Source: Cyclina sinensis (lineage: Eukaryota; Mollusca; Bivalvia; Venerida; Veneridae). From it: 64,000 nt of DNA. The position numbers and the translations under genes are program-made. The stretch is taken from contig JAAONU010000001.1 of NCBI GenBank assembly GCA_012932295.1, forward strand, positions 43,497,134 through 43,561,133, read 5' to 3'. The notes under the pieces were generated by a model. It was given only the letters and a program-made list of their open reading frames with translations. It made no database searches and was not told the origin of the DNA. This document shows, one piece after another, positions 1 to 10,043 of the stretch (positions are counted from its first letter, which is position 1; each line of letters starts with the position of its first letter).

Positions 1-132
1 TATATTCCTTATTTTAAATTAAACAGTTTAACTACAAAACAGTCTACAACTGAAATAACTGAACACATTATGAAAAATTTCACCCAAAATGTCTATAATC
101 AAAGTCGTACATAATCTGATCTATTAAAACGA

Positions 133-143
133 TTTATAACTTA
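133..143 (+). repeat. 11-bp direct repeat, left target-site duplication
   Basis: TTTATAACTTA, identical to 4488-4498. Two bases (GA) separate it from the start of the perfect inverted repeat. Confidence 0.65.
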
Positions 144-145
144 GA

Positions 146-210
146 TATGTGAAGTTGGCTTGTACATTGTACATCGTAGTTCAGCTTGTAATTCGCCAAT
201 TACAAGCTAG
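146..210 (+). repeat. Outer terminal inverted repeat, left copy
   Basis: Begins TATGTGAAGTTGGCTTGTAC and is the exact reverse complement of 4421-4485 over 65 bp. Its outer ~50 bases are not part of the 69-bp monomer, so it is a distinct terminal domain. It contains the nested palindrome TGTACATTGTACA. Confidence 0.85.
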
Positions 211-3062
211 AAGTTGGGTATTCAGCTTGTAGTTCAGCCCAGATACATTAGCATATACAATATTTGAATTACAAGCTAGTAGTTGGATATTCAGCTTGTA
301 GTTCAGCCCAGATACACCAGCATATGTTATATTTGAATTACAAGCTAGTAGTTGGGTATTCAGCTTGTAGTTCGGACCAAATACACCAGCATACATAATA
401 TTTGAATTACAAGCTAGTAGTTGGGTATTCAGCTTGTAGTTCGGACCAAATACACCAGCATACACAATATTTGAATTACAAGCTAGTAGTTGGATATTCA
501 GCTTGTAGTTCGGACCAAATACACCAGCATATATTATATTTGAATTACAAGCTAGTAGTTGGGTATTCAGCTTGTAGTTCGGACCAATTACACCAGCATA
601 CACAAAATTTGAATTACAAGCTTGTAGTTGGGTATTCAGCTTGTAGTTCGGACCAAATACATCAGCATACGTAATATTTGAATTACAAGCTAGTAGTTGG
701 ATATTCAGCTTGTAGTTCAACCCAGATACACCAGCATATGTTATATTTGAATTACAAGCTAGTAGTTGGGTATTCAGCTTGTAGTTCGGACCAAATACAT
801 CAGCATACGTAATATTTGAATTACAAGCTAGTAGTTGGATATTCAGCTTGTAGTTCAACCCAGATACATAAGCATACGTTATATTTGAATTACAAGCTAG
901 TAGTTGGGTATTCAGCTTGTAGTTCGGACCAAACACACCAGCATACGTTATATTTGAATTACAAGCTAGTAGTTGGGTATTCAGCTTGTAGTTCAGCCCA
1001 GATACACCAGCATATACAATATTTGAATTACAAGCTAGTAGCTGGGTATTCAGCTTGTAGTTCAGCCCAGATACATTAGCTTAAACAATATTTGAATTAC
1101 AAGCTAGTAGTTGGATTTTCAGCTTGTAGTTCAGCCCAGATACACCAGCATATGTTATATTTGTATTACAAGGTAGTAGCTGGGTATTCAGCTTGTAGTT
1201 CCGACCAAATACACCAGCATACATAATATTTGAATTACAAGCTAGTAGTAGGGTATTCAGCTTATAGTTCGGACCAAATACACCAGCATACACAATATTT
1301 GAATTACAAGCTAGTAGTTGGGTATTCAGCTTGTAGTTCGGACCAAATACACCAGCATATTTTATATTTGAATTACAAGCTAGTAGTTGGGTATTCGGCT
1401 TGTAGTTCGGACCAAATACACCAGCATTCACAAAATTTAAATTACAAGCTTGTAGTTGGGTATTCAGCTTGTAGTTCAGCCCAGATACACCAGCATATGT
1501 TATATTTGTATTACAAGCTAGTAGTTGGGTATTCAGCTTGTAGTTCCGACCAAATACACCAGCATACATAATATTTGAATTACAAGCTAGTAGTAGGGTA
1601 TTCAGCTTATAGTTCGGACCAAATACACCAGCATACGTTATATTTGAATTACAAGCTAGTAGTTGGGTATTCAGCTTGTAGTTCGGACCAAATACACCAG
1701 CATATTTTATATTTGAATTACAAGCTAGTAGTTGGGTATTCGGCTTGTAGTTCGGACCAAATACACCAGCATTCACAAAATTTAAATTACAAGCTTGTAG
1801 TTGGGTATTCAGCTTGTAGTTCGGACCAAATACATCAGCATACGTTATATTTGTATTACAAGGTAGTAGCTGGGTATTCAGCTTGTAGTTCCGACCAAAT
1901 ACACCAGCATACATAATATTTGAATTACAAGCTAGTAGTAGGGTATTCAGCTTATAGTTCGGACCAAATACACCAGCATACACAATATTTGAATTACAAG
2001 CTAGTAGTTGGGTATTCAGCTTGTAGTTCGGACCAAATACACCAGCATATTTTATATTTGAATTACAAGCTAGTAGTTGGGTATTCGGCTTGTAGTTCGG
2101 ACCAAATACACCAGCATTCACAAAATTTAAATTACAAGCTTGTAGTTGGGTATTCAGCTTGTAGTTCAGCCCAGATACACCAGCATATGTTATATTTGTA
2201 TTACAAGCTAGTAGTTGGGTATTCAGCTTGTAGTTCCGACCAAATACACCAGCATACATAATATTTGAATTACAAGCTAGTAGTAGGGTATTCAGCTTAT
2301 AGTTCGGACCAAATACACCAGCATACGTTATATTTGAATTACAAGCTAGTAGTTGGGTATTCAGCTTGTAGTTCGGACCAAATACACCAGCATATTTTAT
2401 ATTTGAATTACAAGCTAGTAGTTGGGTATTCGGCTTGTAGTTCGGACCAAATACACCAGCATTCACAAAATTTAAATTACAAGCTTGTAGTTGGGTATTC
2501 AGCTTGTAGTTCAGCCCAGATACACCAGCATATGTTATATTTGTATTACAAGCTAGTAGTTGGGTATTCAGCTTGTAGTTCCGACCAAATACACCAGCAT
2601 ACATAATATTTGAATTACAAGCTAGTAGTAGGGTATTCAGCTTATAGTTCGGACCAAATACACCAGCATACACAATATTTGAATTACAAGCTAGTAGTTG
2701 GGTATTCAGCTTGTAGTTCGGACCAAATACACCAGCATATTTTATATTTGAATTACAAGCTAGTAGTTGGGTATTCGGCTTGTAGTTCGGACCAAATACA
2801 CCAGCATTCACAAAATTTAAATTACAAGCTTGTAGTTGGGTATTCAGCTTGTAGTTCGGACCAAATACATCAGCATACGTAATATTTAAATTACAAGCTA
2901 GTAGTTGGGTATTCAGCTTGTAGTTCAACCCAGATACATAAGCATACGTTATATTTGAATTACAAGCTAGTAGTTGGGTATTCAGCTTGAAGTTCGGACC
3001 AAATAAACCAGCATACGTTATATTTGAATTACAAGCTAGTAGTTGGGTATTCAGCTTGTAGT
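205..3062 (+). repeat. Left arm: 69-bp tandem array (about 41 monomers)
   Basis: Monomers carry the landmarks TTGAATTACAAGCTAGTAG, TTGGGTATTCAGCTTGTAG and TTCGGACCAAATACACCAGC. Because 69 is a multiple of 3, frames stay open: the minus strand is open for 704 codons (1081-3195) and 251 codons (181-936), and the plus strand is open in several 87-113 codon stretches. Both strands being open at once marks these as repeat artefacts rather than genes. Each monomer also contains short self-complementary ACAAGCT/AGCTTGT segments. Confidence 0.93.
1230..2882 (+). repeat. 345-bp higher-order repeat (5 x 69 bp) in the left arm
   Basis: Variant-bearing monomers recur exactly every 345 bp: repeat-derived open frames begin at 1230, 1575, 1920, 2265 and 2610. 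Diagnostic variants (AGTAGTAGGGTATTC, GGGTATTCGGC, AAAATTTAAATTACAAGCTTG, CAGCATATTTTATATTTG) recur in the same order. The blocks at 1230, 1920 and 2610 share variants absent from 1575 and 2265, which suggests a second-level period of 690 bp. Confidence 0.88.
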
Positions 3063-3110
3063 TCAGATATAACATTTGCAGGTGTATTTGCAAAGCTGTA
3101 TTCCCAACTA
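3063..3110. other. Inversion centre of the Foldback element
   Basis: Left-arm orientation stops after ...CAGCTTGTAGTTC. The next bases (AGATATAACATTTGCAGGTG) are a divergent monomer already in right-arm orientation. It lacks the usual GGTCCGAACTACAAGCTGAA segment. There is essentially no single-copy loop between the arms. Confidence 0.7.
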
Positions 3111-4430
3111 CTAGCTTGTAATTTAAATATTGTGTATGCTGGTGTATTTGGTCCGAACTACAAGCTGAATACCCAACTACTAGCTGGTAATTCAAATATA
3201 ACGTATGCTTGTGTATCTGGTCCGAAATACAAGCTGAATACCCAACTACTAGCTTGTAATTTAAATATAACGTATGCTGATGTATCTGGGTTGAACTACA
3301 AGCTAAATACCCAACTACTAGCTTGTAATTTAAATATAAGGTTTGCTGATGTATTTGGTCCGAACTACAAGCTGAATACCCAACTACAAGCTTCTAATTC
3401 AATTATTGTGTATGCTGGTGTATTTGGTCCGAACAACAAGCTGAATACCCAACTACTAGCTTGTAATTCAAATATAACATATGCTGGTGTATTTGGTCCG
3501 AACTACAAGCTGAATACCCAACTACTAGCTTGTAATTCAAATATAACGTATGCTGATGTATCTGGGTTGAACTACAAGCTGAATACCCAACTACTAGCTT
3601 GTAATTTAAATATAAGGTTTGCTGATGTATTTGGTCCGAACTACAAGCTGAATACCCAACTATAAGCTTGTAATTCAGATATTGTGTATGCTGGTGTATT
3701 TGGTCCGAACTACAAGCTGAATACCCAACTACTAGCTTGTAATTCAAATATAACATATGCTGGTGTATTTGGTCCGAACTACAAGCTGAATACCCAACTA
3801 CTAGCTTGTAATTCAAATATAACGTATGCTGAAGTATTTGGTCCGAACTACAAGCTGAATACCCAACTACTAGCTTGTAATTCAAATATGTGTATGCTGG
3901 TGTATTTGGTCCGAACTACAAGCTGAATAACCAACTACTAGCTTGTAATTCAACTATTGTGTATGCTGGTGTATTTGGTCCGAACTCCAAGCTGAATACC
4001 CAACTACTAGCTTGTAATTCAAATATAACGTATGCTGATGTATCTGGGTTGGACTTCAAGCTGAATACCCAACTACTAGCTTGTAATTCAAATATAACGT
4101 ATGCTGGTGTATCTTGGTTGAACTACAAGCTGAATACCCAACTACTAGCTTGTAATTCAAATATAACGTATGCTGATGTATTTGGTCCGAACTACAAGCT
4201 GAATACCCAACTACAAGCTTGTAATTCAAATATTGTGTATGCTGGTGTATTTGGTCCGAACTACAAGCTGAATACCCAACTACTAGCTTGTAATTCAAAT
4301 ATTGTGTATGCTGGTGTATTTGGTTCGAACTACAAGCTGAATACCCAACTACTAGCTTGTAATTCAAATATAACGTATGCTGATGTTTCTGGGTTGAACT
4401 ACAAGCTGAATACCCAACTACTAGCTTGTA
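3085..4430 (-). repeat. Right arm: 69-bp tandem array in opposite orientation (about 20 monomers)
   Basis: Reverse complement of the left-arm monomer, with landmarks ACTACAAGCTGAATACCCAA and CTACTAGCTTGTAATTC. Monomers alternate between 'TATTTGGTCCGAAC' and 'TATCTGGGTTGAAC' variants, but I see no regular higher-order period here, unlike the left arm. Open frames at 3024-3665 and 3890-4450 follow from the 69-bp period. Confidence 0.92.
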
Positions 4431-4485
4431 ATTGGCGAATTACAAGCTGAACTACGATGTACAATGTACAAGCCAACTTCACATA
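4421..4485 (-). repeat. Outer terminal inverted repeat, right copy
   Basis: Exact reverse complement of 146-210. Ends in AGCCAACTTCACATA. Confidence 0.85.
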
Positions 4486-4487
4486 CT

Positions 4488-4498
4488 TTTATAACTTA
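4488..4498 (+). repeat. 11-bp direct repeat, right target-site duplication
   Basis: TTTATAACTTA, identical to 133-143. Two bases (CT) separate it from the end of the perfect inverted repeat. Confidence 0.65.
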
Positions 4499-5155
4499 CT
4501 TATTCGGTCACGGATTGCTCCATACGCATTGTATATAAGATAAAGGACACTTATGACTATGTCTGAGCCTGCAGTTGTTTGTGTACATAATATCGGAACG
4601 TGCATACAATGTCAGGTTGTTCACGTCAAATAAAATATATGTTGTTTTAACCGAAGTGAAGAATTATTCCATGTTTACATACAACTCGATATCTAGTTCA
4701 AGTATAAACAGAATGATTTTAGAGTTATCAAACTTGGAACGTTTATTTAAAAAAGCAAACTTTCACAAATGCAAGATATTAAAATGATTTAAACTTAATT
4801 CTAAATATTATCATTTGCTCTCATCGGTACATAATGTTTATCTTTAGACAATGAAATTTGCTTTGATATAAAGCAAAATTCGATCGCGAACATATACAAT
4901 TATAAGGGTAATATTGCAATGGCAAATTGACAAGGTTTGATAATGCATCGGACCTGTTGCATTGAGCATTTTAAGCGATAATACTAAGTTTATGGCGTAG
5001 TACGGTTAAAACTATAAAATACTTCCGGGCAGTTTACTCATCTTTAAGCAAAATGAGAATGTTAAGCCAAAAAAAAATTGCTAGTTATGTATGTATATGC
5101 TACTTTTTTATTTTCTTTCTTCGTTTTATGATACACCCGAAGGGACGTATTATAG
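4499..5155. other. Non-coding stretch, nothing recognised
   Basis: AT-rich sequence with scattered stops. The open frame at 4575-4787 (70 codons) has no recognisable motif and no splice or family support. Confidence 0.5.
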
Positions 5156-6215
5156 GACGTCTCTGGCCGTCCTTCCGTTAGCAATGTTTGTCCATTTTGT
5201 AACTCTTGAACAGAATGAAGGAAATTGAAACTGCTTAGCAGAAAAGTTATCAATAATGAGACGATGTGCAAAGCGCAAGTTCGGGCTTCATCAGATTAAG
5301 GTCAAGAACACACAAAGTCATTATGATTAAATGTGTCAAATTCCGTGTCCGTTTTGTATCTCTTAAACTGATTCAAGGAAAATGAAACTACTTGGCAGAA
5401 TTGTTAACCATAATGTGACGATGTGAAGGGTCCAGGTTCCGGCTTCCTCGGATCAAAGTCAAGGTCCTATTAAGTTATTATGATGTCATATGTAAAATTT
5501 AGTGTCCGCTCTGTCTTGATCTAATTTAAGGAAATTGAAACTACTTGGCAGAAATGTTAGATATATTGAGAAATTGTGCAGTTTCCTTGGTCTGGCTTGC
5601 TCAGATCTAGATCAAGGTCACATTTAGTCATTATTATTCAATGTGTCAAATTTTATTTCCGCTCTTTAATTTTGAACTGATCAAAGAAGACTAAAATTCC
5701 CTGCCAGAAATGTTAACCATACCCAGATGAAATGCAGAGCACAGGCTCCGGCTTTTTCAGATCAAGGTCAAGGTCATTGTTTTTCATTTTGATTATATGT
5801 TTGATATTTGGTGTCCGCTCCGTATCTTTTAAACTAATTGCATGTAATTGCAACTACTTTGCAGACATATTAACCATAATGAGACAATGAGGAGAGCACA
5901 GGCTCCAGCTTGCTGGGATCAAAGTCAAGATGACACTTAGTCATTATGATTCAGTATGTAATATTTTGTGACATCTTTAAAGAGTATCTCTTGAACCGAT
6001 TGAAGAAAATTGAAAATACTTGGCAGAAATGTTGACCATACTGAAACAATGTGTACGGCAAAGGTTTTGGATGGTTCACCGCAAGGTCAAAGTCACACTT
6101 TGTCATTGCTTTTGTATAATGTGTGTATTTCTGTATCTCTAAAATTGATTAAAGGAAAACTGTTTCAGCGTATACGCCTGAAGGGACATGTTACGTTATT
6201 CCCCTTGTTGTCAGT
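5156..6215 (+). repeat. Diverged bivalve-type dispersed repeat, about 155-bp period
   Basis: Six or so imperfect copies of a unit with GAAACTACTTGGCAGAAATG (near 5215, 5380, 5530, 5685, 5845 and 6005), followed by an ACCATAATGAGACGATGTG-like segment, GATCAAGGTCAAGGTCA and GTCCGCTCTGTATCTCTT. I recognise this as the kind of sequence widespread in bivalve genomes, which supports the host inference. It is not coding. Confidence 0.75.
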
Positions 6216-7600
6216 CTCTCTGTGCTGATGTCTGTCCGTTAATAACTTCTGTATGGCAGAAATGTTTGAAAATTGCTTGAAGGTAATAGTTATTGAAATC
6301 TATAGATGTAATACTATAATGAGATAATGACAGACATGGTTCATGGTCAAGGATACTTACAGACCTCTTGGCGTACTAATCTTGAACTGCTTGTTTAATT
6401 AACTAAAAAACCTTGGAAGCATACTACATTGACTATAAAATCTGCTGGATTGGCTGTTAATAATGTAAAATATGACTAAAGAACTAATCAGCAAACATTA
6501 AACATTTTGAGCTTATTTGAAGACATTGTTTTAATAGTGTCATTATGAATTAATTATATCTTAGTATGTTTCATGTTAAAAAGTATTTATTAATTGTGAA
6601 AAAGGTCTTCTACCGTCAGTAGCTTTCGTTGTGCTTATTTATTAGGATATAATTTATGTTTTACTGTGTAAATAGAATATTTTATACCATGTATACATAG
6701 GTAGTGGTAAATATATTATTTCAAGGTATTTTAAACATAATTGAGTAATACTTATCCGACGTATTGATTCGTCTCTTTAAAAGTTATCTTCGGTGCTGGA
6801 GGAGAAAAAGAGTATCCGACCTTATTCATCTTATACCTTGTAAATATATTAGAGTTATTTGGTATTGTAGACCGAGAAGATTTTAAACTGGGGATTCACT
6901 GACTGTGAAATTGAATTCGTGCGTGTCTGTAAAATCCTTTTTGTTTAGGAAGAAAGACAGACTTTCTCCTTGTTATATATGGGTTATGCAAATATCTTTT
7001 GAAAACAAATATATATTCAGCAATCTAGAACAGAACAAGTTCACAGTATCACCCGTTGGCTCCAGCAGTGACTTCACTGTTTCATTGGGAATATTCAAAA
7101 TGCATCTGAAATCAATCACTGTAACCCCATATTCGCAGAAATAAAACTTGATGCTATAGTTAATATGTTTACTTAAATCTTTTCGATTAGAAACCTAGGA
7201 TTCAGTAAATTAATGTAATTCCGATAGAAGATTTTGAATAACAAATGTAAATGTAATTCGGGAACAGTGAGTCTTAGAAACACTAAAATGCATTCTCCCA
7301 GCCTTTTAAGTGAGACAACAAATATCAAGAGACCTTGAAAAGTGTTCGAGTTTGCATATGTTTATCGACATATTTGTTCTTTTAAATTAGAAGATGATCT
7401 GTTTTTATATGTTATAAGCTGTATTGTAGAACACAATCTATCGCGCTGTATAAGATCTGCATCAGTTTTTTTGTGTCCTGGTATAATAAAAAATAATGCA
7501 GAAAGCATAGTAGAAAAGAATGCCAGTTATTCCCAAACTTTAAAATAGTTTGTATCAAAGTTACAATTCTGTACTTAATCTAAGCCTGCATATTTCCTTG
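6216..7600. other. Non-coding stretch, nothing recognised
   Basis: AT-rich, frequent stops. Small open frames at 6905-7144 and 7342-7548 show no family motif. Confidence 0.5.
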
Positions 7601-7606
7601 ACGTTT

Positions 7607-10043
7607 AAATTATTTTGTATCAAAGCAATATTGTTGCATTTTAAATAAGCAATGAAACTGAAAAGAAATAAATTGATTACTGTCCAAATTTTCTGTTTTT
7701 CTTTCTGTCCTGTTTTATGCAGATACATGTTATGTATTTCTTCTTTAATATTTTAGAATAATATAATTTTGTTATACATCGTACCTGGTGATCTGATGAG
7801 CATTGACACACTAGAAAACCTTTGTTGTACTTCTTCGGTAGATTCTTCGTCAAATTAAATTCAAACATACAGGCCACAGTTGTGCCTGCTATATACATTC
7901 AGAGAGAAAAAAACAAAAGATGTTTATGAAACATGCATGCCCCCTCGTATCTTTAATTGTACACTGTCCTTGTGAGCTTGACCGTTGACAAACAAGGCCA
8001 GTAATACGCCCAACCATTAGGTAAAATTTGAGAAAAAAAACGGTTCAGTTGTACCTGACCTGTTAAATTGTATTTTCGTAGGGCATGAGTCTGTGTTTTT
8101 AAACTTACATCTATTTAGGTCAAAATCCTACGGCATATCGACTCATCATGTCTAACCAGTTTAAGGTTTCTGAGTTCAGTTGTTCCTGAAATGTTGAAAA
8201 AGCAGTTTCCTAAGGGTTTGACCTCTAATACAGTGGGTCCAAAATTTAAAGAAAATGCATCAACCATCCTTGAAAATCTTGGATTCAGTTAGTATTGAAT
8301 TATTGACTGGAAACCGTTTTCAGATTGCAAGCCCCGGGAGCTCTACCTCAAAAGCAAAAAGACCATTTTATCATGTCAAATCTACCCACCAAGTATCATG
8401 TGTTTTAAGTCATTGATTGGAAATTATCAGGTACAGACCGACCGACCAACCAACATGAGCAATGCTATAATGGCCCAGTTTCTGACAAAGGGACAAAAGA
8501 ATTAACATTTGAGAAACAGAAACAAGCATTGATACTAAAGAAACCGAGATAGACAAGAAGTGTGTTCATACAGTCATAACGAATTATACATACAGGTATT
8601 ATACATACCTTATACTCCATGATATACTCATTCATTTTGGAACATCATTACTCTTTTACTGCATAATTATAATTATATAGTAATTCTGGGTACTTGTATG
8701 CTGCACTAAACTTACACTTTTGTATGAACATGGTGACTATTTGGCCTCACTCACATAACAAGTTAATTGCTGTAGTATTGTCACAAATATTCTGGGCATT
8801 ATTTTTGAAGTATATTGATTTTTCATGAAGGAATAAGCAAAAATTGTCTGTTATATACACATGTAACTTGGTTATAAAGTAAATTTGTTTTTTTTTTAGT
8901 TATAGAATATATTTTACCAGTATCATCATGTTGTTAAATGTCTCTTATAAATCTATCGAGATTGGTCCAACATGTATTTTAGTATGATTGAATATTGTGA
9001 TGTATTGTATATATGACATGCTTGGAATGAGACAATAAACTAAATAAAATATAAATATACAGTGAAAAATTATAAATTCATTAAAAAGATCTAAATACAT
9101 GTTCATTTCAAGAAACGAATAAGTAAAAGGTACATAGCAACTATGATGAACGAATGCAATGCCAATAAAAGATATATTCTTATAATTTCTATAAAAATCG
9201 CTTTTAAATTACTATCTTAAAGAATTTGTTATTCAATTTTCCGAAAAAATATAATAAGCCGTCGATTTCTGTTTGCCAAAAATGGTTTAAAATTTTTAGT
9301 GCCCGAAAGAAATAAAAGAGTGAGCATAATATTATCTGCAAGGAAACAATTATGTTATCGCATAATAGTGTTATGTGTATAATTGGACAAGTAGAAATTA
9401 CCAGAAATTCAAACCGTATCTGATGACTTGATAAAGATAAAGTTAAAGTTTTGATATACTTTATTACCAATTATTAAAAACATTTTGTTTCATGCAAAGA
9501 ACACGGATGTCTATTTATTCGAAATTATTTTGTTTTTGCATCTTATTATAACCGAAAAATTACAAATACAATTATGATCCTGACTCTAAGGGCATAAACA
9601 TACATGAATAAAGAAAATGTCTTCGTTCCCAACCAGAGGTTTGGATATTTATCTTATCTGAAGGACATCGTGATCAAATTTAGGGGCTTTTATTTATACG
9701 TAACATAAATTATTCATGACCATCCTGGCCTTGACTGAGCACTGTACAATCCTAGGAATCATGGTCAAAATGATCAGATGAGGCAATTGGAAGCATATTG
9801 TAAAGGTTGCCTTTAAAATGATAGTGTAAATTACTAAATTAATATGTCAGAAAACTGTCCAGTATGTGTATTTTCTTTTTGTTTACATGTTATAATGTTG
9901 TTGTTTTTTACTAAACTGCCCTATTGACTTAAGATTCAAATGTTGCTGATTTTTTTAATACTCCCCATCCCTTGTAGTTGATATAATATTCGTTTGGCTC
10001 TGCGGGTGGTCCTTGACGAACGTGATATTTGTCATTGTCCGCA
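7607..10043 (-). pseudogene. Decayed second caspase catalytic core
   Basis: Three segments match exons of the caspase gene at 16.4-18.8 kb in the same order and strand. The exon 5 relic (about 7775-7890) retains a frame-shifted copy of the C-terminal region. The exon 3 relic (about 9607-9786) has several in-frame stops, and its catalytic LSHG reads LSQG. The exon 2 relic (about 9957-10043) keeps EPNEY and then breaks off after the first beta strand. Both acceptor sites I can place are lost: CAA replaces CAG before exon 2 and before exon 3. I find no exon 4, which carries the catalytic Cys, and no first exon. Intronic sequence at 8.0-8.55 kb also matches 16.74-17.03 kb. This is a dead tandem duplicate. 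Confidence 0.85.

Larger units (their letters stand above)
144..4487. mobile_element. Foldback-type transposable element with long tandem-repeat inverted arms
   Basis: Seen: a perfect 65-bp inverted repeat (146-210 against 4421-4485) encloses two arrays of the same 69-bp monomer in opposite orientation. The arrays meet near 3063-3110. The direct repeat TTTATAACTTA occurs immediately outside at 133-143 and 4488-4498, as expected of an 11-bp target-site duplication. Known: Foldback elements of Drosophila and TU elements of sea urchin have long inverted termini made of short tandem repeats. Mutator-like elements make 8-11 bp target duplications. Inferred: this is a non-autonomous Foldback/MULE-like element. 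The arms are unequal, about 41 monomers on the left and about 20 on the right, and there is no unique internal region or transposase. An alternative is a satellite array that inverted by recombination, but matching outer termini and the flanking direct repeat favour a mobile element. Confidence 0.78.

Noticed and set aside
1081..3195. 704-codon minus-strand open frame with 23-residue repeats
   Set aside because: It runs across tandem 69-bp monomers, with the plus strand open as well. It has no start context, no unique domain and crosses the inversion centre.
3024..4450. Plus-strand open frames of 80-213 codons
   Set aside because: These are products of the in-frame 69-bp period in the right arm.
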